Shown here piece after piece: positions 20,381 to 29,054 of a DNA stretch of 39,913 bases. Each line of letters opens with the position of its first letter. Position 1 is the first letter of the stretch. The stretch is from contig NW_013657661.1 of assembly GCF_000142905.1 (NCBI RefSeq), forward strand, positions 381,777-421,689, given 5' to 3'. A program made the position numbers and the translations under genes. Below the pieces are notes generated by a model. The model did no database searches. It was not told the origin of the DNA and saw only the letters and a program-made list of their open reading frames with translations. The DNA is from Thecamonas trahens ATCC 50062. Lineage: Eukaryota > Apusozoa > Apusomonadida > Apusomonadidae.

Positions 20381-20873
20381 GCACTGCACCACATCGACTC
20401 TCTGCGTCGCACTCGAACTTGGCCTTGGTGATGAGAGCGGAGAGCGAGATTAGAGTGGAAGCAAGGGAAGGTCGAGCGTGAGTAGCTCAAGGCCAAGGCC
20501 ATGGCCAGATCGCCATCCTCCCCCCCCCCCCCTCCTAACCCCTCCGCCCCCTCCACCCCTCCCCCCATCAAACCAACCATCCATCCATCCCCTCATCCAC
20601 CGACCTCGCCCAGACGCTCTCTCCCAAATCCGCCACGTCTTTCCCATTTTTGACCGTTGGCGCGCTATCTCCGGCCCAGCACCCCCCCCCCCTGGCACGG
20701 CCGTCCTCCCGCTATTATATGGATGGAAAACGACCCCATTTTTCGACCGTTGGCGCGCAATCTCCGGCCAACCACCCTCCCCCAGCCCCCCCCTCCCCCT
20801 CTACCATCCCCACAGCACACCCATCTCCACCCCCCACCCCCCTGCGAGTGCGACCCAGGAGGAGCGGCGAGGT
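20381..20873 (+). promoter_or_regulatory. Upstream region of TBC1D31 with 33-bp direct repeat and C-tracts
   Basis: Two near-identical copies of a 33-34 bp element lie at 20645-20677 and 20736-20769, differing by one indel and one substitution. Each contains CCGTTGGCGCGC, which joins a MYB-type core (CCGTTG) to an E2F-like GTTGGCGC (7 of 8 with TTTGGCGC). A TATTATAT stretch lies between them at about 20712-20720. C13 (20520-20532) and C10 (20683-20692) runs and a long pyrimidine stretch precede ATG at 20874. The frame is open through this region, but only from a GTG, and it encodes Pro-rich low complexity. Confidence 0.55.
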
Positions 20874-23800
20874 ATGGTGTATACGGTGACACTGTCTGGA
20901 AGCCATGGGCGTATCTGGACAACCAAGCCCAGGGTTGCCCGCAATGGTGTCCTCACTCTGGTGGCTAACTCGCTCAACGGCTCGGCCACCCGGACGCCAT
21001 TCACAGCTGCTGCCTTTGCGCCCTCGGGAGCCACCTTTACTCTTGCTGATGCTGCTGGCAAGTGTTACACCTTCCATGTCCTCTCCAATCGATACTCGCT
21101 GCTGCACTCTGCTAATGGCCCGCCATCGGCTCTTGCCCATGCTGCTGCTGATCTTGTCATCGCTCCGCCAAGAAAGCCTCTCGCTGTCGTCTCGGGCTCT
21201 ACTGGCGCTCCGCTCGCCGCCCTGAGGGGTCACCGCAAGCCGGTTGCCGCTGTTTCAGTCTCAAAGCTGGGCGTTCTCACTGTCTCGCCCGACGCCGCCC
21301 TGCTGTGGGATCCACTCGGCTGGGCCAAGACCCGTGCCCTCGGCGGCGAGAGCGACGACGGTGCAGCTGTCCCGCTGCGAACGGCAGCGCTCGGCGACAC
21401 CGTCGCGGTCACCGTCCTAGCCACCGGTGCGATTGTTCTGTGGGACGGCGCTTCGTTCAGCGCCACCTATCAGCTGCACCTGCCCAAGGCCGAGCTCGAG
21501 CTCGACGTGACTGGCGTCGCGCTCTCGGGTGACGACCGCTACGTCCTCGGCTGGGGCGCGGCGCCGACGCTGGGCGTGGCAGTGTGGCGGACCGTCGACG
21601 GCTCGCTGGCCAAGATCTTCTACCTGCCTGCTGCCGCCCGCGGCGTCGTTGCCGGCGCCTTTGTCCCGCCGGACGGCAATGCGCACTGGAGCCTACCGAG
21701 TCACTCGCCGGTCCTCGCTCTGCTGTGTGACAACGGCGTGCTGTACTTTGTCTCGCTCGCCTCGGGCGTCGTGCTGGCGCAGATTGGCGGCAAGACTCGC
21801 CCGCTGACTGGCTTTGCACTCTCACCGTTTGGCCGCTACTGTGTGGCGCTCACACACGACGGCCATGCTGCGCTGTACGACCTCGAGGTGGTTGGCGCTC
21901 GAGCAAGCTCGAGCTCCACCTCGAGTGCGGCGTCGGGCGAGACGCTGGTGGCCAAGTCGTACGGGCCCGACGCGACGCCGGCGATGCCGGTTCCGTCTGC
22001 GGCCGAGAAGCGGCAGCAAGCGCGCAAGGGCAAGTCGAGCGCTGGCTCGTCGACCTTTGCGCATCCGTCGTCGGCGGCAACCGGCAAGCTTCGTGGTGGA
22101 TGGACCAAGTCCGGCTGGCCTGGCGCGTCCAAACCGGCGCCGCGGGCCGATCCGCCGCTGGATGTGCGGGCGGGGAAGACCGGATCGGCGTCGGCGCTGC
22201 TCTCTGCCGACAAGCTCGCCTCGCTCCTCCTCGAGTACGGCGAGTACCCGTCCAAGTACCGGCTGCTCATTTGGCGGTTCCTCCTCCAGGTTCCGAGCAA
22301 CAGCGAGGCGTTTGAAGCGCTGGTGGCCAAGGGAGTCCACGTCTCGTGGTCGCGGCTCGCCGAGACCTACCCGATCTCGTCGCGCAAGCTCTTCAAGCTC
22401 CTCGAGCGACAGGTCTCTGCGCTCGCCCACTGGGCGCCGATCTTTGGCGAGCTCTCGTGGCTCCCGCAAGTCGTCTTTCCCTTTGTCAAGCTCTTTGCCA
22501 AGTCGGACGACGTGGTTGTCTTTGAGGTCCTAGCCACGCTCCTCACCCAGTACACCGGCTCGTGGTACGAGTACTACCCGAACCCACCGATCAACACGCT
22601 CGCCCACGTCGAGGCGGTCCTCGAAACTGGTTATCCGGAGCTCGCGGCGCACTTTGCGGCCGTCGGCTTCTCGATGGTCGAGGTTGCGTGGCCGCTGCTC
22701 TCCTCGCTCTTCACCGACGTCCTCACCCGCGGCGAGTGGCTCAAGCTCATGGACCACGTGTTCTCGGGCCCCAAGGACTTGCTCAACTACATTGTTGCCG
22801 CCTATCTCGGCGCCTTTTCGTCGGCGCTGCTGCGGGTGACGTCGCGGAACGACCTCGAGTTCTTCCTCACACACCACAACGCGGTCAACCTCAACGCAGT
22901 CCTGCAGGCGGCGTACGGCCTAGTCGGCCGGGCGCCGGCCGGTCCGGACGCCGGTGCGCCGTTTGTGGCGCTTCCGCCCGGCGCGGCGTATCCCATCTTC
23001 AATGCATACCCGCACTTTGTCGTCAACTACCAAGCCAAGGAGCACGCCCGCATTGCGGCCGACGAGGCCGAGGCCTCGCGCAAGCGGGCGACGATCGAGG
23101 AGCTCGCCGCCCGCGCTGCCGCCATCGAGGCTGAGGAGGCCGAGTGGCAGCGCCAGCAGGACGAGCTGCTCAAGGCCGAGCAGGTCCGCCGCCGCCAGGC
23201 CGCAGAGCTCGAGGCACAGAGCCTCAAGCAGCGCTCGCTCCTTGACGCCCAGGCCAAGGAGCAGCGGCTTGCTCAGCTGGCGGTCTACGAGGCCTCGCGC
23301 AAAAAGTTCATGGAGACCCAGAAACGCGCACGCGCCGCCGAGCTGGAGCGTCTTGACGAGGAGCTCGCGCTCGGCCGCTCACGACTGGCGTACGAGATGC
23401 GGCAGCGGCTTGAGGAGGAGGCGCTGCTCAAGCTCGAGTTTACCGCCATGCAGCGACTGCAGGAGATGGAGGCCGAGCGCGAGCGCGAGTCGACCTCAGT
23501 CCACCTGCGCACCGAGGCCGAGGCGCGGCGCAAGCAGGACGAGCTGCAGGAGAAGATGCTGTTCGAGGCGTGGCGACTGGAGGATGAAGAGCGCAAGCTC
23601 GAGCAGGAGCTCGCCCGCTCGAAGCTCTCCAAGCTGGCGTCGCTCGAGGAACAGCTGCGTGCCAAGGCCGCGCTCGACGAAAAGTACCAGCTCGAGCAGC
23701 TGGAGAAGGACTTTGCCCTCGCCGAGGTCAAGCGCGAGCGCCGCCTCCGCCAGCTCGCCGAGGACGAGGCCAACCGTATTGCTCTCGAGCTTGATGAGAA

Positions 23801-24446
23801 GCGCCGCTACGAGGAGCTCCTCTCCAAGCAGGACGAACGCGAGGTCCGGGTCCTCACCGCCGAGGAGCGCAAGTGGCGCCAGGCCAAGGAGGACGAGCGC
23901 AAGCGCATCCTCGAGCGCGAGCGCCGCCGCCAGAAGCTCGAGATGGAGCGCCGCCGAGAGAAGCTGACCCTGCTCGAAAAGGCCCAGCGCCGCCGCGAGT
24001 TTGAGGAGGCGCTCGAGGCCAAGCGTGAAGCTGAAGAGGCCAACGCGCTCGCCGAGGAGAAGGAGCTGCAGGCCGCCGTCCTAGCGCTCGATGAGGAGCG
24101 GAACAAGGATCGCGTGCTCGAGGAGGAGCTCCTCCTCAAGGAGAAGGAGCTCAACGACAAGGTCGCCTTCCAGGCCAAGCTCCGCTCCCTGGAGCAGCAG
24201 GTCTACGCCTCGGAGCGCGCCCGCTTTGCCGCCTTCCGCCACGAGCTCTCGCGCAGGATGGAGCTCGACAACGAAGAGGTCCGCCGCCAGCACGAGCTCG
24301 CCCTCCAGCAAGCCGCTGTCGAGCGCGAGGCAAAGATGGCCGGCCTCGAGGCCGAAGTCCGCGCCCGCGTCGAGGCCGAAGAACTGGCCAAGTTAGAGGC
24401 CGATCAGGCCGCTGTCCGTGCCCGTGCCGCCCGTGTCCGTGCGTAG
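20874..24446 (+). CDS. TBC1D31: TBC1D31 (WDR67) homologue: WD40, TBC and coiled coil
   Basis: The 1190-residue protein has WD40-like beta repeats at about 1-360 (GHRKPVAAVSVS, FALSPFGRYCVAL), a low-complexity linker, a TBC domain at about 440-685 (YPSKYRLLIWRFLLQVP, SALAHWAPIFGE, YYPNPPINTL, VLTRGEWLKLMDHVF), a conserved join (YPIFNAYPHFVVNYQ) and a long charged coiled coil from about 720 to the end. Domain order and these blocks match animal TBC1D31, a centriolar-satellite and ciliary protein (1066 residues in humans). The TBC part lacks the usual IxxDxxR arginine finger and YxQ glutamine finger, so Rab-GAP activity is not expected. ATG at 20874 is the only in-frame ATG before the WD region. 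It suggests a centriole/flagellum-bearing organism. Confidence 0.95.
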   Translation: MVYTVTLSGSHGRIWTTKPRVARNGVLTLVANSLNGSATRTPFTAAAFAPSGATFTLADAAGKCYTFHVLSNRYSLLHSANGPPSALAHAAADLVIAPPRKPLAVVSGSTGAPLAALRGHRKPVAAVSVSKLGVLTVSPDAALLWDPLGWAKTRALGGESDDGAAVPLRTAALGDTVAVTVLATGAIVLWDGASFSATYQLHLPKAELELDVTGVALSGDDRYVLGWGAAPTLGVAVWRTVDGSLAKIFYLPAAARGVVAGAFVPPDGNAHWSLPSHSPVLALLCDNGVLYFVSLASGVVLAQIGGKTRPLTGFALSPFGRYCVALTHDGHAALYDLEVVGARASSSSTSSAASGETLVAKSYGPDATPAMPVPSAAEKRQQARKGKSSAGSSTFAHPSSAATGKLRGGWTKSGWPGASKPAPRADPPLDVRAGKTGSASALLSADKLASLLLEYGEYPSKYRLLIWRFLLQVPSNSEAFEALVAKGVHVSWSRLAETYPISSRKLFKLLERQVSALAHWAPIFGELSWLPQVVFPFVKLFAKSDDVVVFEVLATLLTQYTGSWYEYYPNPPINTLAHVEAVLETGYPELAAHFAAVGFSMVEVAWPLLSSLFTDVLTRGEWLKLMDHVFSGPKDLLNYIVAAYLGAFSSALLRVTSRNDLEFFLTHHNAVNLNAVLQAAYGLVGRAPAGPDAGAPFVALPPGAAYPIFNAYPHFVVNYQAKEHARIAADEAEASRKRATIEELAARAAAIEAEEAEWQRQQDELLKAEQVRRRQAAELEAQSLKQRSLLDAQAKEQRLAQLAVYEASRKKFMETQKRARAAELERLDEELALGRSRLAYEMRQRLEEEALLKLEFTAMQRLQEMEAERERESTSVHLRTEAEARRKQDELQEKMLFEAWRLEDEERKLEQELARSKLSKLASLEEQLRAKAALDEKYQLEQLEKDFALAEVKRERRLRQLAEDEANRIALELDEKRRYEELLSKQDEREVRVLTAEERKWRQAKEDERKRILERERRRQKLEMERRREKLTLLEKAQRRREFEEALEAKREAEEANALAEEKELQAAVLALDEERNKDRVLEEELLLKEKELNDKVAFQAKLRSLEQQVYASERARFAAFRHELSRRMELDNEEVRRQHELALQQAAVEREAKMAGLEAEVRARVEAEELAKLEADQAAVRARAARVRA

Positions 24447-24668
24447 CACATAAAAAACGCCCGCCCATCCTTGACCGTCCACTGACCACCGACTACCAGA
24501 CGAGACCGCCGGCCGCCGTCTGGCTGCGGGCCAGACCGGCAAAGCACCCAGCCGGCTTCGCCCACCAGCCGCAGCCGCAGCCCCACCCATCCCCACCCCA
24601 CCCACCCACCCCCACCCCACTACCCCCTCCACCCCCTCATTACCCCCTCCACTCCCCACATTCCTCAC
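24447..24668 (+). other. Short tandem intergenic spacer
   Basis: The 222 bp between the TBC1D31 stop and the kinase ATG start with an ATAAAA stretch (possible poly(A) signal) and then become strongly C-rich with CCCCACC-type repeats up to the ATG. No gene is seen. Confidence 0.5.
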
Positions 24669-27100
24669 ATGGCATCCCCAGTGGCGACGGCTCCGGGTCA
24701 ACGACGGCCGGCGGGAGCGGGACACCGACGGGCGAGACCGGACCCACGACCCACCGACGGGTGCTGGAGACTCTGGTGGCGGCACAGGCAGCCCACATCG
24801 ATCGGTTGCTGGCACGGAATGCTGCGCTGCGTGCGCGACTGGAGGGTGCGGCGGTAGGTGGCGTGGCTGGTGTGTATGGGCGATACGGCGGGCTTGCGGC
24901 GAGCTTTGTTGACGCTGCCGCTGTCGACCGGTTGGAGACTGCCTTTGACTCGCTCGTCTACCAGATGCGCGAGATTGTGCTGGGGCAGAGGCTGCGCGCA
25001 GAAGCGCTGACGTCAGAGACGGGAACTGGTGAGACAGAGGCGATGACCAAGCTCATGGACGATATGCTGGCTCACATTGATGCAGCAGAGGCTACCGCTC
25101 GCGCACTTGGTGCGCCGCCGCGGTCGCGGCCTGGCGAGACCCGCGGATCACGGCTGTCGCAACGCTCATTCTCGGGCTCGTCGTTGGGAGAGAACCATCG
25201 CTCGGGCTCATGCTCGGGCTCATGCTCGGGCTCGGGCACCGGATCCGACTCGGGCTCGGGCTCGGGCTCGCGGACGCCGTCACCATCGGGCTCGATGGAC
25301 GAGCTTCTCGCCGACTTTGAGCTCGACCCGAACACCTCATTTGGCGACATTTCGCTCGTCTCCGAGACAGATACCAACTTCGGCATGTCTGCGGCGCAGC
25401 TGATGCTGGGCCGACTGGATAGGACCTGCTCGGACGCGTCGATGGTCCAGGTCATTGCTGACATGCACTCGGTCATGAACTCGGAGATCATGTCGGCGCT
25501 CGCCGAGTACTCGAGCTCGGGCTCGGGCGCCATAGGCGCCAGCCCGTACTCGGACGTCGACGACGAGTGCTCGTCGTCGGCACACATTGCCGATGCACAT
25601 GCCGACGCCGATTCGGCGTCCGGCGGATTGGAGGCGTCGCTGCCGTCGTTGGAGGATGCGTCGTCGGACGACGGCGGGGAGTCGGTTGTTGCAGCCGCAC
25701 CATCGCCGGACCCAGCGGCCACCCCTGGCGCACTGCGCATGGATGAGAACGAGCTGCCTGCGCTGCTGGCGCCATCGCCCATACCACCAACAGCAGCTGC
25801 TGGAGCTACAGATCCCAGCAGAGCTGATGAGCCCGAGACACTCACACACAAGCCCGAGGTGCCGGATGCCGGCTGGGATGCGGCCGCTGCTGCCGTCGCC
25901 GCGTCAGCTTCGGAAGAGCCACAGCCGCGCGCCCTGGTACCAGCGCTAGATGTGATGCTTTCGTGGACTCACTCGTACGACGATTCCGACTCTGATGGCG
26001 AGTCATCGTCGTCGTCGACCACGGAGCCACCACCTGTCATTGCGCACTGGCTGGCGTCGTGCCAGGCAGTGCTGGGCGAGATGTACGAGTTTGGCAAACG
26101 TATTGCGCTCAACGACGACAATGCTGTGTACAGAGTCAAGCTTGTGGGCAGCAGCGAGGACGCGCCCGAGTTTGCGCTCAAGCTCTTGATGGAGCGCGAC
26201 ATTGTGGACGGGATGCCGTCAGGCGAGGCGCAAGCGCTGATGCTGCTCCGCGGACACCCGTGCATTCAGGAGATTCACTGGTGGGCGGCCATGGCGCCGC
26301 TTTCGTGCCTGGTCATTGTCTCGCCACTTTTGCGCGAGGACAAGGTCGACGTCGACGATCCGAGCGCAGTGCAGCAGTACATGCACGACGTGATCTCTGC
26401 GCTCGCTTTCACCCACAAGCGCGGCATCGTCAACCGCGACATCAAGCCGGAGAACATCATGTACAACGCGGAGGAGCGGCGAGCGATTGTGATCGACTTT
26501 GACACGGCGGTGTATGTGCGGACGCACGCGGACCGGCCGACGTCGCCAACAGGCACGATTGCGTTTATGGCACCCGAGGTCAAGGCGCTCGACTCGCACC
26601 CGTCCACCCACACGCCGTACGACTTTGCCGTCGATGTTTTCTCGGCAGGCATTGTCTTTGGCAACATGCTCTTTGAGAGCTACAATCCCAAGTACCCGGA
26701 CTGGTACCTCGACTTTTCCAACGTGGCCAAGCTCTTGGCGGCGATGAAGGCGGAGCTGGCGGCGGCGCCCGCCGCTGACTATGGCGTTCGGTCGCACTTG
26801 GCGCTCGACTTGCTGGAGAAGATGATTGAGGCCGACCCGGGACGGCGCATCACTGCTGAGCAAGCGCTGGGCCACCCGTACTTTGCCGGCCTCACCGAGC
26901 GGGAAATGCTCCCAGTCCCGCCGCTCCATACGCGGCCGGGTTACGCATCGCCGTCGCCGTCGCGCTCGGTGACGCCACCGCATGGCGGCGGCAGCTCGCC
27001 AATCTCGCCGAGCGAGACCATGGCCATTGCGAGCCATAGTGGCGGATACATGATGTCGAGCTCGGCGTACCACCAGAACATGATGGGCATGTGGCGGTGA
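24669..27100 (+). CDS. Divergent Ser/Thr protein kinase with long acidic/Ser-rich N-terminus
   Basis: The kinase domain occupies about residues 455-745 of about 810. It has the VAIK-type lysine in FALKLL (about K505), GEAQAL as likely alpha-C Glu, the catalytic loop VNRDIKPENIMYN (Asp about 591), a metal-binding Asp in IDFDT (about 610), APEV, DVFSAG, and a helix ending RITAEQALGHPYF. HRD has become NRD and DFG has become DFD; Lys, both Asp and Asn remain, so it is probably active. The form of the catalytic loop is distantly like CDC7, but the family is unresolved. The N-terminal half has a short coiled coil, then Gly-Ser and acidic low complexity (GSCSGSCSGSGTG). The only ATG is at 24669 in another frame; one extra C in the C4 run at 24676-24679 puts it in frame as MASPSGDGSGS. 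The stop is 18 bp from the convergent RING gene. Confidence 0.82.
24676..24679 (+). other. Reading-frame break at start of kinase gene (C4 run)
   Basis: The long kinase frame has no ATG before about 24964, while ATG at 24669 lies one frame away. One extra C in this run joins them. An intron is not needed. Confidence 0.6.
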
Positions 27101-27118
27101 TGGAGCGAGGCAAGGCAA

Positions 27119-28417
27119 TCAGTCGAGCTCGTCGAAACGCATCATTTTGCGACGCATCTCCTCGGCATCAGCGCCGATACGGAGAGGCGACTGGGCGGCT
27201 AGCAGCGCAGCCTCGCGCCCAGCAGGCTTGAACGGCGTGTCCTCGTACGACGCGAGCCCCGCGGCGGCGTCGGCAGCAAGCGGCTGGTACACCCAGCTGC
27301 CGACGGCTGCGTTGCAGAATGGACACGGTCCACCATCGGCCGACGTCGCCACATACTCGGACGCACATTCGCCGCACGACGAGTTGCGACAGCAGGACGT
27401 GGCATATGCCGAGCCAAAGTACATCATGCACAACGGGCAGTAAATGGTGGCATCGGCGGTGGCATCGTCCTCGCCTTCGACGATGTCAAATACCGGATGG
27501 CCGAGGCGCGGAGGCGAGGCGGGCGGTGTGGCCGGCGGCGAGACAGGCGCCGGAGCAGCGGCCGGGGCAGCGGCCGGGGCAGCGGCCGGAGAAGCCGGCG
27601 GCACCAACTCGGCATCGTCAGCAGCGGGTGCGATACGGCCACGCGAGTCGTTGAGATGCAGTCCACGGGCGAGGACGGCAACAATGGCAACCGGCCAGAC
27701 GGCGAGGAGTGCAAAGATGAGATATACGCCGAGACTGAGACTTGGCAGGGAGATGGCCGGCGCGAGGGCAATGAGGGCCACAACGATGGCGGTGAGAATG
27801 CCGAGAACAACAACAACGTCGCACGAGAGCACAACAGCCTGAATTTTCGCCGCAGTGCTGGCCGGCGGCTCCTTGTCGAGCCGCTCACGGACCGATGGTA
27901 GCCAGAGGATGGCCGCCAGGCCGACGTAGCTTGCCAGAGAGAGCGCCGACACGAGATGATGGATCCAGTACGCACGCGACCAGTGGAAGAGCAGCGGCGA
28001 GACATCGAGAATGAGCTGGGCAGTATGGAGTTCGCTAGCAGCGACGGGTCGACCCGAGTCGGCATACGCCAGCGAGTACATCACGCTCGGGCCTGGGAGG
28101 CCCGGACGGAGGAGGACACCGCGGCCCGCGACCACCTCAGCTCTATCGAGCGATATGTTGCGTGGAGGCGAGGTGGCAATGCGAAGAACAAGCGTTGCTC
28201 GCGGATGACGCCAAGAGGCGTCAGCAAGCAGCAGTGCAGGCGGCGGAGGCGATGACGGCGGAGGTGGCGGGAGAGCAATGGCACCCGAGGCAGCGAGCGG
28301 GACGGTCGGGCGGAGGAAGAGCGAGAGCGAGAACAGAGCCGAGAGGAGAGAGAGGGCCACCAGGATGAGGTAGACCAGACATGCAAGAATGACCGCCGCC
28401 CGGTGGCTGCTCTTCAT
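27119..28417 (-). CDS. Multi-pass membrane protein with SIP5/DA2-type RING-like domain
   Basis: The 432-residue protein starts with a signal-anchor (about 9-35), followed by a region of about 110 residues probably in the lumen (NIS is a possible glycosylation site), then three hydrophobic segments (about 153-173, 192-222 and 229-252) and a cytosolic tail with Ala-Pro repeats. Cysteines 327, 330, 342, 343, 348, 351, 365 and 368 form a Cys-only RING-like domain (YCPLCMMYFGS, CC, CGEC, CPFC). CPxC, YF, CC and CPFC resemble the SIP5/DA2 type, which in DA2 gives ubiquitin-ligase activity. The membrane part is not recognised, so this pairing looks unusual. ATG at 28417 heads the signal-anchor. Target and compartment are unknown. 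Confidence 0.78.
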   Translation of the reverse strand: MKSSHRAAVILACLVYLILVALSLLSALFSLSLFLRPTVPLAASGAIALPPPPPSSPPPPALLLADASWRHPRATLVLRIATSPPRNISLDRAEVVAGRGVLLRPGLPGPSVMYSLAYADSGRPVAASELHTAQLILDVSPLLFHWSRAYWIHHLVSALSLASYVGLAAILWLPSVRERLDKEPPASTAAKIQAVVLSCDVVVVLGILTAIVVALIALAPAISLPSLSLGVYLIFALLAVWPVAIVAVLARGLHLNDSRGRIAPAADDAELVPPASPAAAPAAAPAAAPAPVSPPATPPASPPRLGHPVFDIVEGEDDATADATIYCPLCMMYFGSAYATSCCRNSSCGECASEYVATSADGGPCPFCNAAVGSWVYQPLAADAAAGLASYEDTPFKPAGREAALLAAQSPLRIGADAEEMRRKMMRFDELD

Positions 28418-29030
28418 GCTGCACAGAGTCGAGTGGTGGCCGTCGCGGTCGCGGCTGTGGCCGTGGCTGTGGCCGTGGCCGTCGCCGTGGTGGTGGCGCG
28501 GCGCGAAAGTGGCGCCAGAAAGTGGCGCGCTTTCTCGGCGCGACGTGAGTCTGCTGATTGTTTTGTGGGCGACTGAGCTGTGATCATGCTGTGCTTGGCT
28601 TTGTGACTAGTGACGAGCTGATGGGTCAGTGTAGCTGCAGAGGAGATGGACGATGTAGGCTGGAGAGGGAAGAGCTGTCCTCGCGTGCTCTGGATCTCGG
28701 CCTTGAGACTGATGTCGCGAGCTCTTCCACCCATGCGCTCATCATCCCACCACGGCACGTCTCCTCCCATAGCTCATGATGGCACCGATGGGTGGCGAGC
28801 GGAGACCATACGCAAATGGATGACGCAGATAGAGGCTTGTCACACCCTGCCATCTCGCCCGGGTTGTCAGCAGCAGACCAAGCAGCGCCGCATTCAGCTT
28901 CCTGAACGCTTTTTGGTTTGACCACAGTGTTGACGTCGTTTCGAACATTGTCCCCGTTTCCGTTTTCCCCGGCACACCCCACGCCGACACCACGCCCCGC
29001 CACCACCACGGGCAAACACCACAGCTCCAG
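28418..29030. other. Divergent intergenic region, RING gene and receptor gene
   Basis: Next to the RING gene is a GTGGCC/GTGGCT repeat (about 28436-28498), C-rich on the RING sense strand. The rest holds no convincing ORF or RNA gene. The stretch must carry both promoters; it becomes C/A-rich (CACCACC type) near the receptor start. Confidence 0.5.
28436..28498. repeat. Imperfect 6/12-bp repeat (GTGGCC/GTCGCG type)
   Basis: About ten hexamer units of GTGGCC, GTGGCT, GTCGCG and GTCGCC type stand 20-80 bp upstream of the RING gene start on its template side. They could be part of its promoter or leader, or simple slippage. Confidence 0.8.
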
Positions 29031-29054
29031 CCCCCCCCCCCCCCGCACACACCC
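29031..29054 (+). promoter_or_regulatory. C14-GCACACACCC leader directly before receptor ATG
   Basis: A C14 run (29031-29044) is followed by GCACACACCC and then the ATG at 29055. The layout matches METTL5 and the PEX26-like gene on the other strand. Confidence 0.45.

Noticed and set aside
20478-20873. In-frame 132-codon N-terminal extension of TBC1D31
   Set aside because: It begins with GTG, has no ATG, is Pro-rich low complexity and contains the duplicated promoter-like element.
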